64,000 nt of DNA from an uncultured Clostridia bacterium (GTDB lineage: Bacteria > Bacillota > Clostridia > UBA1381), in contig CANQQZ010000006.1 of the NCBI GenBank assembly GCA_947626135.1, positions 1 to 64,000 of the forward strand, written 5' to 3'. How positions within the stretch are numbered: the first letter of the stretch is position 1; every line of letters begins with the position of its first letter. Below the pieces are notes generated by a model. The model was given only the letters and a program-made list of their open reading frames with translations. It searched no databases and was not told the DNA's origin. Position numbers and translations under genes: made by a program. Below are positions 41,751 through 50,136 of this stretch, in pieces.

Positions 41751-43237
41751 TATTTCAGATCCACCGTGACCGCCTTATCCCAATCGAGGACGAAGCAGTC
41801 AACGCACGTAAATCGGAGCGTTGTGAAATTCGCCTTTATCGCCTCGGCGCTTACGGTCCCGTCGGCGGGTATCGGCTTGCCGTCTGCGTTGTGTGCGTCG
41901 TATGCGTATACGGCTGTGTAGGAATTTGTGTCGTGATGCACCTCGGTGTTAAGCGTACAGCCGAGCTTGCCGCCGGGCTCCGCATTTTCACCGTTGTCGT
42001 TTAACAGCTCGAAATACGGACCGTATTTCATATAGCCGTCAATATAGTAGTCCACCTCGACGCGTCCGTCATATATTCGCACGTCCGTTACGACCGCCTT
42101 GCTGTCCTTCGCTTCAAACGTGATCGGATATCCGCCTATCCTTTTTTCGGCTGTAACCGCTTCATCGCCCGACGCTGATTCCTTCACCGGCACTATCGTA
42201 AGCTTTTTCGTATCCGCGTCCGCCTTCAAGAATTCAAAAGAGTTTACGGACGAGCCGTCAGCCGCCATACTCGCGCCCGCGTTCAGCATATCGAGGCTCG
42301 TTCCGTTCTCGTCGAACAGCGCGAAATCGTCAACGGCGCGCAGCAGATAATCTGAGCTGTCCTCATCGGGCTCCCCGCCCGCCTCGGTGCGGACTATTAT
42401 CTGATTGCCGAACGGCGAGAACACCGCCCTGTCTATTATTATCCCGCTGTCAAGCGTCACGCCTATATCGTGCGATGCGGTTTCGACCTCCGCCGCCGAT
42501 TTGTCAACGTCCGCGCACACGTACCACACGCCTGATTTCTGCTCGTCGGTAATTTCCGGTACCTTGTCCTGCCAGATGAGATTAAACGGCGAATCGTCCG
42601 GCAGCGCGGTTTTAAACGCGGCATTTGTTTCGCCGAACAGCTCCACCCTGAAATTATCGGGTATCGTCTCGGTTGAAATATTATATTTCCTCATAGCCTT
42701 ATAGGTGTGCTCGTCGGCGAAATAGCTGTCGCCGTTGTTATTGTTGCTGCTGTATCCCGCAAGCCTCCCGTTTATGGCGCATTCTATCCACAAAAGCCTA
42801 TCCCACGTCTCGTTCGTGTATTTGTTATCACCCTCGTAGAACGGCGTATCGGACGTTATCGTATAGAACACGTGCACGAAATTATCGTCCGCCGCCACAT
42901 TGTCGAGCGTAAGCGTGATCCCGTCCTTCGTCACGCCCGCGCCTATCTCCTCGTTGAATTTCGCGAGCTCCTCTATGCTCGTCATCTGCGTTGACTGCTC
43001 GTTCTGGAAATACGCCATAATGCTCGATATAGTCTCCTGCCCGGCGGGCGACGCGGCGAACGCCGTCGTTATGCCGATAACCCCCGCGCAAGCCGCGATC
43101 GCGGCGATATATTTGCTTTTTTTAAATACCCTTCTGCTCATTTCCTTATCCTCCATTTCCTTTATCATGCGCTCGCACATATCCCCGTCGGGATTGATCC
43201 GCGAAAACGCCTCCCTTATATCCTCAGCTCTGCGCAT
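41750..43237 (-). CDS. DUF4179-type anti-sigma factor (module B)
   Basis: 495 residues; ATG at 43237, eight bases after GGGAGG. The cytoplasmic N-terminus (1-45) has IREAFSRI and a basic stretch, the membrane helix is about 45-62 ending TTAFAASPAGQ, and a large extracellular part follows. DUF4179 covers about residues 80-220 (VTKDGITLTLDNVAADDNFV, VFYTITSDTPF); beyond it are further beta-rich domains. The N-terminus closely matches the fused NfeD protein at 3413-4063. Overlaps its sigma gene by 14 bp, as in module A. Confidence 0.87.
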   Translation of the reverse strand: MRRAEDIREAFSRINPDGDMCERMIKEMEDKEMSRRVFKKSKYIAAIAACAGVIGITTAFAASPAGQETISSIMAYFQNEQSTQMTSIEELAKFNEEIGAGVTKDGITLTLDNVAADDNFVHVFYTITSDTPFYEGDNKYTNETWDRLLWIECAINGRLAGYSSNNNNGDSYFADEHTYKAMRKYNISTETIPDNFRVELFGETNAAFKTALPDDSPFNLIWQDKVPEITDEQKSGVWYVCADVDKSAAEVETASHDIGVTLDSGIIIDRAVFSPFGNQIIVRTEAGGEPDEDSSDYLLRAVDDFALFDENGTSLDMLNAGASMAADGSSVNSFEFLKADADTKKLTIVPVKESASGDEAVTAEKRIGGYPITFEAKDSKAVVTDVRIYDGRVEVDYYIDGYMKYGPYFELLNDNGENAEPGGKLGCTLNTEVHHDTNSYTAVYAYDAHNADGKPIPADGTVSAEAIKANFTTLRFTCVDCFVLDWDKAVTVDLK

Positions 43238-43718
43238 AGAAAACACCTCCCTGAGTTAATATCTCCCGCAGCTTTTTCCGTCCCCGCGCGAGCCTTGACA
43301 AAACCGTGGATTCCTTCATATTAAGCATTTGCCCTATTTCCGCCGCCTTATAGCCCTGATAATAATGCATATAAATTATCACGCGGTACTTTGGCGGCAG
43401 GGAGAGTACGTCCTCCATTATCGATATCTCCTCCTCCGTCGTCATGTACGAGAGCACCTCGTCATTGGCAATCACGTTTTTATGCCACGCGGACTTGCGC
43501 ATGTCCCTGCATATGTTTACCGCGGTTTTCATAAGCCATGCCTTCTCGTGCGCGCCGTTCTCAAACGCCGGGGATTTTTCCATCAGCGCCATAAACGCGT
43601 CCGCTGCCGCCTCCTCCGCATCAAAGCGCGATTTTAAATATATCAGGCATATCCGGTAAATATCGGCGGCATATTTTTCATATAACACCCGAAAATGCTC
43701 CTTTTGTTCGCTTGTCAA
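43224..43718 (-). CDS. ECF-type RNA polymerase sigma factor (module B)
   Basis: 164 residues. The TTG at 43718 aligns with the TTG start of the module A sigma factor and has AGAGG just upstream; a second TTG at 43730 would add MRGN. Region 2: IYRICLIYLKSRFDAEEAAA, AWLMKTAVNICRDMRKSAW; region 4: LPPKYRVIIYMHYYQGYK, EIGQMLNMKESTVLSRLARG. Same length as and collinear with module A. Start-codon choice is the main uncertainty. Confidence 0.9.
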   Translation of the reverse strand: MTSEQKEHFRVLYEKYAADIYRICLIYLKSRFDAEEAAADAFMALMEKSPAFENGAHEKAWLMKTAVNICRDMRKSAWHKNVIANDEVLSYMTTEEEISIMEDVLSLPPKYRVIIYMHYYQGYKAAEIGQMLNMKESTVLSRLARGRKKLREILTQGGVFYAQS

Positions 43719-43755
43719 ATTTCCTCTCAACTCCCTTCGGCTGTATTTGCAAATA

Positions 43756-43791
43756 CATATATAATACGATTTAAAGCTATATATTATTGCA
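43756..43791 (-). promoter_or_regulatory. Conserved upstream element of sigma module B
   Basis: 36-bp block matching 4578-4613 at 30 positions. On the minus strand it reads TGCAATAAT ... CGTATTATATATG. Located 37 nt from the TTG start. Confidence 0.65.
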
Positions 43792-43808
43792 TTTTATCAT
43801 AAAAAGGC

Positions 43809-43838
43809 AAAAAAAGAAAGCTGCCGTATGGCAGCCTT
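43809..43838 (-). terminator. Terminator of the amt gene
   Basis: On the minus strand GGCTGCC, ATAC, GGCAGC followed by TTTCTTTTTTT. Confidence 0.8.
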
Positions 43839-43863
43839 CTCTCCTCAACCGGGAATTTTTTTA

Positions 43864-45552
43864 TTAAACCGCAGCCTGACCGCTTTCGCCTGTTCTTACG
43901 CGGAACACATCGTTCACCGACGATACGAAGATCTTGCCGTCGCCCTTATGTCCGGTATAAATAGCCTTTTCCGCAGCCGCTATAACGAGCGCGGGATCAA
44001 CCTCGGATACGACTATATCGACCTGTACCTTCGGCAGCAGATTAACGTTCATCTTAACGCCTCGATACTGTCCCGTCTTACCCATCTGAACGCCGCAGCC
44101 CATAACGTTTGAAACGGTCATACCGGTCACGCCTATCGCGTTCATGGTGTCGCGCAGGATACCGAAGCGCTCCTCGTTACAGATGATACTGATTTTTGTA
44201 AACTCTGTCTTCTCATAACCCGCAGCCGCCAGATCAACAGGCGCAAGCGCCTTAACGTCAACAGTCTCGTCTGACTCGGCGTTAACAAACGAAGGCGTAG
44301 TCGTTACGAAATCGCCGTAAGCCGATGTAAGTCCGTGCTCCGTGATATCCAGACCCTCGACCTCTTCATCGGCTGATACTCTGAGTCCGACAGTCTTATT
44401 GATTAAGAAGAATACGACTGTCATTACCACAAATGTATATGCCGCGATTGTCACGGTACCGAGCAGCTGAACTCCGAGCTGATGGAATCCGCCGCCGTAG
44501 AACAATCCGCCGTCCACAGCGAACAATCCGCCGGCTATCGCGCCCCACATACCGTTCGCTCCGTGGACCGCGACCGCGCCTACCGGGTCGTCGATATGAA
44601 GCACCTTATCCACAAATTCAACCACAACATCAACCAATATACCCGCTACAGCACCGATTATGATAGCGCCCGCCGCGTCAACGACGTCGCACGGTGCCGT
44701 TATGGCTACAAGTCCCGCAAGCGACGCGTTCAGGCACATCGAAACATCCGGCTTGCCGTCCTTGAACCAGGTAAACAGCATACACGCTACCGTCGCGACC
44801 GCCGGAGACAATGTCGTCGTAACGAGGATCTTCGCCATATCCGCCGGATCCGACGCCGCCGCGGCGTTGAAGCCGTACCATGCGAACCAGAGGATGAACA
44901 CGCCCAGAGCGCCCAGTGTGATCGAGTGACCGGGAATGGAGTTGACCGTCATCTTACCCGTTTTCTTATCCTTTACATACTTTCCGATACGGGGTCCGAG
45001 CATCGCCGCGCCTATAATTGACGAGATACCGCCGACCATATGAATTACAGCCGAGCCCGCGAAGTCTATAAATCCGAGCTGCGCAAGCCAGCCGTTGGCG
45101 TTCCATACCCAGCCCGCCTCGATCGGATATACGATAGCGCTGATAACGGCGGAATATACGCAGTACGCGGAGAACTTTGTTCTTTCAGCCATCGCGCCCG
45201 ATACGATCGTCGCCGTAGTCGCGCAGAATACGATGTTAAAGAAGAAGCCCGAATAATCAAAGTTCTGCCAATCGGTAAACACTCCCAGATTCGGTACGCC
45301 TATAATACCCATCACGTAATCCTCCGCGGTCATGACCGTGAAGCCCAGAACGATGAATACAACCGTGCCGATACAGAAGTCCATAAGGTTCTTCATGATA
45401 ATGTTACCCGCGTTCTTCGACCGCGTGAAACCTGTTTCCACCATCGCGAAGCCGCACTGCATAAAGAATACGAGCGCCGCTCCTATTAAGTACCATACCG
45501 ACATTACCGTGCCGTTCGCCGCCTCGGCGGCTTGATTGAGAAATTCTGCCAT
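43864..45552 (-). CDS. amt: Ammonium transporter Amt fused to a P-II (GlnK) domain
   Basis: 562 residues. Residues 1-425 are a full Amt channel: VWYLIGAALVFFMQCGFAMV, ETGFTRSKNAGNIIMKNLMD, AGSAVIHMVGGISSIIGAAM with the twin-His site, and GAVAVHGANGMWGAIAGGLF. A linker of about 45 residues leads to a P-II domain (about 445-562): FTKISIICNEERFGILRDTM, a T-loop around GKTGQYRGVKMN, and AIYTGHKGDGKIFVSSVNDV with FRVRTGE. The gate-blocking regulator is thus tethered to its channel instead of being a separate GlnK. The T-loop keeps a Tyr. GGGGAGAGG precedes the start; a leader terminator may control expression. Confidence 0.95.
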   Translation of the reverse strand: MAEFLNQAAEAANGTVMSVWYLIGAALVFFMQCGFAMVETGFTRSKNAGNIIMKNLMDFCIGTVVFIVLGFTVMTAEDYVMGIIGVPNLGVFTDWQNFDYSGFFFNIVFCATTATIVSGAMAERTKFSAYCVYSAVISAIVYPIEAGWVWNANGWLAQLGFIDFAGSAVIHMVGGISSIIGAAMLGPRIGKYVKDKKTGKMTVNSIPGHSITLGALGVFILWFAWYGFNAAAASDPADMAKILVTTTLSPAVATVACMLFTWFKDGKPDVSMCLNASLAGLVAITAPCDVVDAAGAIIIGAVAGILVDVVVEFVDKVLHIDDPVGAVAVHGANGMWGAIAGGLFAVDGGLFYGGGFHQLGVQLLGTVTIAAYTFVVMTVVFFLINKTVGLRVSADEEVEGLDITEHGLTSAYGDFVTTTPSFVNAESDETVDVKALAPVDLAAAGYEKTEFTKISIICNEERFGILRDTMNAIGVTGMTVSNVMGCGVQMGKTGQYRGVKMNVNLLPKVQVDIVVSEVDPALVIAAAEKAIYTGHKGDGKIFVSSVNDVFRVRTGESGQAAV

Positions 45553-45586
45553 TTTCCCTCTCCCCTTTTCTTTTTAAGAAATTTTT

Positions 45587-45633
45587 AAAAAAGAAAAGGC
45601 AGCGGCATCTTTTTAAGACGTCGTTGCCTTTTC
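45587..45633 (-). terminator. Intrinsic terminator in the amt 5' leader (attenuator)
   Basis: On the minus strand: GAAAAGGCA ... TGCCTTTTC, extended inward by ten more positions with two A-C mismatches, followed by TTTTTT. It lies between the amt promoter (45647-45675) and the start codon at 45552, so transcription must pass it to reach amt. Confidence 0.7.
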
Positions 45634-45646
45634 CTTTCATGCTGTT

Positions 45647-45675
45647 AGTATACGCTCCTTTTTTTCAAATTGCAA
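45647..45675 (-). promoter_or_regulatory. Sigma-A promoter of amt
   Basis: On the minus strand: TTGCAA (45675-45670), 17-bp spacer, TATACT (45652-45647). Confidence 0.75.
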
Positions 45676-45753
45676 CCCTTAAATTAACATAAAATATTTT
45701 TTATTTGCCGCAAAATTTCATGAAAAGTCAACAAAATTTTTTCAAAAAAACAC

Positions 45754-45782
45754 TTGACAAACCGCGACTACCGGTGTAGAAT
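45754..45782 (+). promoter_or_regulatory. Sigma-A promoter of the blaI-M56 operon
   Basis: TTGACA (45754-45759), 17-bp spacer, TAGAAT (45777-45782). Confidence 0.85.
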
Positions 45783-45803
45783 GATTATAGACTACGGACG
45801 TAG
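45768..45803 (+). promoter_or_regulatory. Two BlaI-type operators overlapping the promoter
   Basis: CTACCGGTGTAG (45768-45779) and CTACGGACGTAG (45792-45803) share CTACNNNNGTAG and resemble the BlaI/MecI half-sites TACA/TGTA. Their centres are 24 bp apart; the first overlaps the -10 and the second covers the likely transcription start. Confidence 0.75.
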
Positions 45804-45885
45804 AACAATTTTGCCGGCTTTCGGTTCTGCGAAAATACGCGTAAAAAGCGCAGGCCTGTCGGCGCGGAAAGGGAGGGTATTTCTT

Positions 45886-46263
45886 ATGACGTCGGGAAAT
45901 ATCAGCATAGGAGAAGCGGAACTGGAGATCATGAAGGTCTTATGGAGGGCGGGCGAGCCGGTAAACACGCAGTATATCAATAAGGCGGTCGAGGAAAGGG
46001 AATGGAAGCGCACGACGATTTCGACGTTCCTGACAAGGCTTTGCGAAAAGGGCGCGGTCATGTCCGAAAAGCGCGGCAATATGTATTATTACTCGCCGAT
46101 AATATCGAAGCGCGATTACCGCCGCGCGCAGACGCGGTCGCTTATACGGTCGCTCTACGACGGCTCGGCGAAGGATCTGGCGGCGGCGCTGTTTGAGGAG
46201 GAACCTCTGACCGACGATGATGTAAAGGAATTGATGGCGATATTCAGCGATAAGGAGGAATAG
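45886..46263 (+). CDS. BlaI/MecI/CopY-family transcriptional repressor
   Basis: 125 residues; ATG after GGGAGG. Winged-helix N-terminus: ISIGEAELEIMKVLWRAGEP, VEEREWKRTTISTFLTRLC, EKGAVMSEKRGNMYYYSP. A helical dimerisation tail follows (about 75-125). Represses its own promoter through the two dyads until cleaved by its partner protease, by analogy with BlaI. Two bases separate its stop from the M56 gene. Confidence 0.92.
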   Translation: MTSGNISIGEAELEIMKVLWRAGEPVNTQYINKAVEEREWKRTTISTFLTRLCEKGAVMSEKRGNMYYYSPIISKRDYRRAQTRSLIRSLYDGSAKDLAAALFEEEPLTDDDVKELMAIFSDKEE

Positions 46264-46265
46264 CC

Positions 46266-48554
46266 ATGATTACGGAGCTGTTTAAGATAGCGCTCGTGAC
46301 GTCGCTCGCGGGCAGCGCGCTGACGCTTATAATAGCACTCGCGCATCCGTTTACAAAGCGGCGGTTCTCGGCGGGCTGGAATTATTACGTATGGCTCGCG
46401 GTCATATTTGTAATGCTGTGCCCCATGCGGATATCGCTGCCCGAGCGCGCGAAAACGACCGTAACGCCGCCAAGTCACGCGGCGGTGCAGACTGCGCAGA
46501 CGGCGGATACCGGGGATAACACGGGTAATACGGCTGCCGCCGATACGCAAGCCGCGCCGATGCGGACGGCGCGGACAAACGCGGTGAACGCTCTGCGGAC
46601 AACGGCGGCGGATAAACTTGATTTACTCGCGTATATCTGGATTATCGCAGCGGCGGCGCTGTTCGCGGCGAAAATCATAAGCCATGCCGCGTTTCGGCAC
46701 AGGCTCAAAATTTCCTCGCGTATAACCGGGCTTCCCGGGCTCTCGCAATACACAAGCCGGCGCGTAACGGTGCGCAAAAGCGGCAGTATTATATCGCCGC
46801 TTATCGTCGGCGTGTTCCGGCCGGTGCTGCTGCTGCCGGAGACGGAGCTTACGGACGAGCAGCTGCATTACGTGCTTTTGCACGAGGCGGCACATTTGAA
46901 CCGTAACGATATTCTGTATAAGTGGCTCGCGGCGATTGTAAAATGCGTGCATTGGTTCAATCCGGCGGCGTATTTCATGGCGGCGCGCGTGAATACCGAA
47001 TGTGAAATTTCGTGCGATTTATCCGTCACAAACGACATGACGCGCGGCGAGGAAATCGCGTACGCGCAGACAATTCTCGCTCTCCTTTCAAGCGGTAAGC
47101 GCGGCGTTCCCCTCACGACGGGAATGACGGGCGGTAAAAGGATTTTAAGGAGGAGATTTGAAATGATAAGAAATAAAAGGGATATAGGTAAAAGGACGCG
47201 TATCGTATCGGCGGCTCTGGCGGTCGTTATGACCGCCTCCGCCGCTCTCGCGGGCGGTGTGCTCGCCGACGGGGTCCTCGGCGGCGACAATGGCGCCAAC
47301 GTGATAAAATACGAGATTTACGACGGCGGCAGGCTGATTGAAACCGCACACGAGCCGCTTATTTACAATCACGATTACTATCTGCCGCTCCGCGAAACGC
47401 TGAACGGCTTCGGCTGCACCGATATTTCATACGAAAATGGCGCGGCGACGGTGAGAGTGCCGGAGGACGAGGGCATAACGCCCATACCGTCGGGAATGAA
47501 GGACGTGCCGCCGGACTATCCGACGCAGTTCATCCTTGACGTAAATCAGCAATACCCCGGAATGAAGTTTGGCGAGGATTCCGGAGTGGCGCTCAGAAAT
47601 AAACCGATACTCGTAAACGGAACGATGTACGCTCCCGAGGATGTTTTTGAGACCTTAGCGGGCTGTTACGAATCCTTCGCTGATTTCAGGCTGAACGTCA
47701 TAAAGCCGACAGACCCGGAAAGCTATTATGAAAACGGCGAGGAGGCCGTAATCGGCACAGCGGAGGAGCAGGATAAGTACACGAACGAAAATCCGGGTAA
47801 AAAGGTAAAGCGCATTATTACGGACAATAACGGCAGGGTCATTCTCGTCGTTCCCGCCCAAAATCAGGAATGGGAAACAAGGCAGAGCCTTCACAGAATG
47901 GGCTGGAACGGCGCGTCAGGCTACACAGACATATTTGATGACGCGCACTATTTCCAAAACTTCCGCGGTGAAAACTGCGTATACCCTGCCGAATGGGACA
48001 TAAGCGGCAAGTATCGGCATATTACAGCTTCGCCAATGAGCGGCGACGCGCCGGACGATGAATTTCTGGCAATCGTCAGCGTAACGGACTGGGTAACGCT
48101 CCCGACGAATGATGTAAACGCCGGAATGAAGCAAATAGTTACCAATACCTATGACAGCGATTACGGCGCTCAGCCGTTTACCGGCGAGGGAGCCGTAACG
48201 ACAAGCGAATATGACAATACAACACCCGAATATACGATAGATCAGTTCTTTAAATATTTTGAAAACGGCGACTTTGATAATATGAAGCGCTACTGCACCG
48301 AGAACTGCGTCAACGGCTTTTTCGGAGACGGTTATTGCTTCGGCATGACCGAGGCAAGGCTTGAGGCGGCAGAGACTGAGCCTTCGGACTACGTAAAATC
48401 CTTAAACGGCTTTGCCATGAGCGTCCGTGTGAGCATGACTCCCCATGAGGGCTCGGTTTACAGAGAAGGGCAGACGGAAACCGCCTTTTATGTAATTCTC
48501 CGGCGGCAGCCGGACGGCGGATATCTGATTGACGAATTCGCGACCGGACTGTGA
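46266..48554 (+). CDS. M56-family membrane sensor protease (BlaR1-like) with novel ectodomain
   Basis: 762 residues. N-terminal 4-TM metalloprotease region: helices at about 8-25, 35-55, 118-138 and 320-340, with zinc motif LLHEAAHLNRNDILYKW (HExxH, about 207-211) and VNTECEISCDLSV. BlaR1 and MecR1 end in a penicillin-binding domain; this one does not (no SxxK/SxN/KTG set). Instead, after the helix at about 320-340, it has a copper-amine-oxidase-stalk-like segment (NHDYYLPLRETLNGFGCTDI), an unassigned middle, and an NTF2-like tail (TIDQFFKYFENGDFDNMKRY). It probably cleaves the BlaI-like repressor in response to an envelope signal other than a beta-lactam. Confidence 0.85.
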   Translation: MITELFKIALVTSLAGSALTLIIALAHPFTKRRFSAGWNYYVWLAVIFVMLCPMRISLPERAKTTVTPPSHAAVQTAQTADTGDNTGNTAAADTQAAPMRTARTNAVNALRTTAADKLDLLAYIWIIAAAALFAAKIISHAAFRHRLKISSRITGLPGLSQYTSRRVTVRKSGSIISPLIVGVFRPVLLLPETELTDEQLHYVLLHEAAHLNRNDILYKWLAAIVKCVHWFNPAAYFMAARVNTECEISCDLSVTNDMTRGEEIAYAQTILALLSSGKRGVPLTTGMTGGKRILRRRFEMIRNKRDIGKRTRIVSAALAVVMTASAALAGGVLADGVLGGDNGANVIKYEIYDGGRLIETAHEPLIYNHDYYLPLRETLNGFGCTDISYENGAATVRVPEDEGITPIPSGMKDVPPDYPTQFILDVNQQYPGMKFGEDSGVALRNKPILVNGTMYAPEDVFETLAGCYESFADFRLNVIKPTDPESYYENGEEAVIGTAEEQDKYTNENPGKKVKRIITDNNGRVILVVPAQNQEWETRQSLHRMGWNGASGYTDIFDDAHYFQNFRGENCVYPAEWDISGKYRHITASPMSGDAPDDEFLAIVSVTDWVTLPTNDVNAGMKQIVTNTYDSDYGAQPFTGEGAVTTSEYDNTTPEYTIDQFFKYFENGDFDNMKRYCTENCVNGFFGDGYCFGMTEARLEAAETEPSDYVKSLNGFAMSVRVSMTPHEGSVYREGQTETAFYVILRRQPDGGYLIDEFATGL

Positions 48555-48620
48555 TTTTTATCCGCATCGTCAAGGGCGGGCACGACCAAGGATATTAACC
48601 GGCGCGGCAGCCCGCAAAAA

Positions 48621-48659
48621 AACATACCCGGCTCTGCCGCCGAAGGCGGCAGAGCCGGG
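48621..48659 (-). terminator. Very strong terminator/hairpin after the acetyltransferase gene
   Basis: 15-bp perfect arms CCCGGCTCTGCCGCC / GGCGGCAGAGCCGGG with a GAA loop. On the minus strand it is followed by TATGTTTTTTT. The core CCGCC-GAA-GGCGG also occurs in the two palindromic units at 37.4 and 37.6 kb. Confidence 0.85.
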
Positions 48660-48682
48660 CAAAGCCCCGCGGAGAGATACGT

Positions 48683-49291
48683 TTAATAATCCTCCACGTC
48701 AAATTCATAATTTTTATAATAAAATTTTCTGTCGTCCTCCGTTATTTTCCGGATCACCCTACACGGATTCCCCGCGGCGACGACATTATCCGGAACGTTT
48801 TTCGTAACCACGCTTCCCGCTCCTATCACGGCGTTATCGCCTATCGACACTCCCGGTAAAATAACCGTGTTCCCGCCTATCCAGACGTTATTGCCCACGG
48901 AGATCGGTATACCGTACTCATAACCCGAATTTCTGCTGTCGGGATGAATCGGATGACCGGCTGTATATATCGACACATTCGGCGCGATCATTACATTGTC
49001 GCCGAACGTCACCTTCCCCACATCCAGGATAGTAAGCCCGTAATTCGCGTAAAAATCCTCTCCCGCTTCTATATTCCAGCCGTAATCGCAGCGGAACGGA
49101 GGCTCGACCCATATATTTTTTCCCGTTTTGCCGAACAGAGCCTTTATAAGCTCCGGTATTTTTTTTCGCTTATCCGGCTTTATCATATTCAGCTCGTAAA
49201 TTTTTTCCTGACACGCGTCGCGCTCCCCGTCAAGATTATCCTCCCATGCCCTGTAAGGCAGACCCTTTAACATTCTTTCCTTTTGATTCAT
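48683..49291 (-). CDS. Sugar O-acetyltransferase (maltose acetyltransferase family)
   Basis: 202 residues; start at 49291 after GGAGAGG. N-terminal Maa helical domain ([15 protein letters not shown]), then a left-handed beta-helix of hexapeptide repeats ([20 protein letters not shown]-type [39 protein letters not shown]). The catalytic His is in [12 protein letters not shown]. Acetyl-CoA-dependent, cytoplasmic, acceptor sugar not determined. Single gene. Confidence 0.93.
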   Translation of the reverse strand: MNQKERMLKGLPYRAWEDNLDGERDACQEKIYELNMIKPDKRKKIPELIKALFGKTGKNIWVEPPFRCDYGWNIEAGEDFYANYGLTILDVGKVTFGDNVMIAPNVSIYTAGHPIHPDSRNSGYEYGIPISVGNNVWIGGNTVILPGVSIGDNAVIGAGSVVTKNVPDNVVAAGNPCRVIRKITEDDRKFYYKNYEFDVEDY

Positions 49292-49395
49292 ACTGCTTCC
49301 TCTCCGAATCCTCACTTATTTTCCGGTAATATATTATCACATCCTCCCCCGTATTGCAACAGGCAAAGCGCGGTCTTTTTTATAAAAATCCGCGC

Positions 49396-49423
49396 TTGCA
49401 ATTATAATAATTTATGCTATAAT
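49396..49423 (+). promoter_or_regulatory. Promoter of the flavin reductase-like gene
   Basis: TTGCAA (49396-49401), 16-bp spacer, TATAAT (49418-49423) with TGC just before (extended -10). Confidence 0.75.
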
Positions 49424-49459
49424 TACAGTATAATTAATAAAATGAAAGGACTGTATAAA

Positions 49460-50029
49460 ATGAAAAAGGATTTGGGATTGGTTCAGGCGGTTTACCCTAT
49501 GCCCGTGCTTATGGTGGCGGCGTATGACGAAAATGAGAAGGTCAACGTTATGAACGCCGCGTGGGGACAGATATGCGATATGGATAAAATTATCCTGTTC
49601 ATCGGCGAGGGCAAAAAAACATGGCTGAACATCAAGGCGAGCAAGGCGTTTACCGTAGCGCTTGCCGACGAGGCGCACATGGACGCCGCGGATTTCTTCG
49701 GTATCGCATCGGGGAACAAAATCAGCGATAAATTCGAGCGCACCGGATACCACGCGGTCAAAAGCGACAGGGTCCACGCTCCGATTATCGAGGAATTTCC
49801 CGTTGTTATGGAGTGCGAGCTCCTCGAATTCCTGCACACGGATCACGTTGACGGCATCGTCGGAAGGATTGTAAACGTCAAGGCGGAGGAGGCGGTTTTA
49901 TCCGATAACGGCAAGGTCGATCCCGAAAAGCTTCACGCGCTTATGTTCGATCAGTTCCAAAACGGTTATTACGCAACCGGCGAACAGGTCGGAAAGGCAT
50001 GGAACGCCGGACTGGAGCTTATGAAATAA
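49460..50029 (+). CDS. Flavin reductase-like, FMN-binding split-barrel protein
   Basis: 189 residues. Flavoredoxin-type fold: YPMPVLMVAAYDENEKVNVM, NAAWGQICDMDKIILFIGEG, KKTWLNIKASKAFTVALADE, and FPVVMECELLEFLHTDHVDG. Uses bound FMN for electron transfer; partner unknown. AAAGGA upstream. Single gene between its own promoter and a strong terminator. Confidence 0.9.
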   Translation: MKKDLGLVQAVYPMPVLMVAAYDENEKVNVMNAAWGQICDMDKIILFIGEGKKTWLNIKASKAFTVALADEAHMDAADFFGIASGNKISDKFERTGYHAVKSDRVHAPIIEEFPVVMECELLEFLHTDHVDGIVGRIVNVKAEEAVLSDNGKVDPEKLHALMFDQFQNGYYATGEQVGKAWNAGLELMK

Positions 50030-50040
50030 TTATTTCCGCG

Positions 50041-50081
50041 AAAAATCCCGCCCGATACGGAAGATACCGGGCGGGATTTTT
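50041..50081. terminator. Bidirectional terminator
   Basis: AAAAATCCCGCCCG / CGGGCGGGATTTTT, 14-bp perfect stem. Confidence 0.92.
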
Positions 50082-50136
50082 CATCTGAGCATAGCTTATA
50101 AGCGCGTAAGCCTGTAAAGCCCCGTTAATATATCCG

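Noticed and set aside
45593-45633. Glutamine riboswitch or ANTAR target before amt
   Set aside because: The leader is a single long terminator stem; no second hairpin with hexaloop or conserved riboswitch motif is visible.
45886-48554. Beta-lactam resistance operon (blaI-blaR1)
   Set aside because: The M56 protein has no penicillin-binding sensor domain and no beta-lactamase or mecA gene is adjacent.
48621-48659. Third copy of the palindromic repeat family
   Set aside because: Only the 13-bp core CCGCC-GAA-GGCGG is shared; flanks differ and it works well as a simple terminator on the minus strand.
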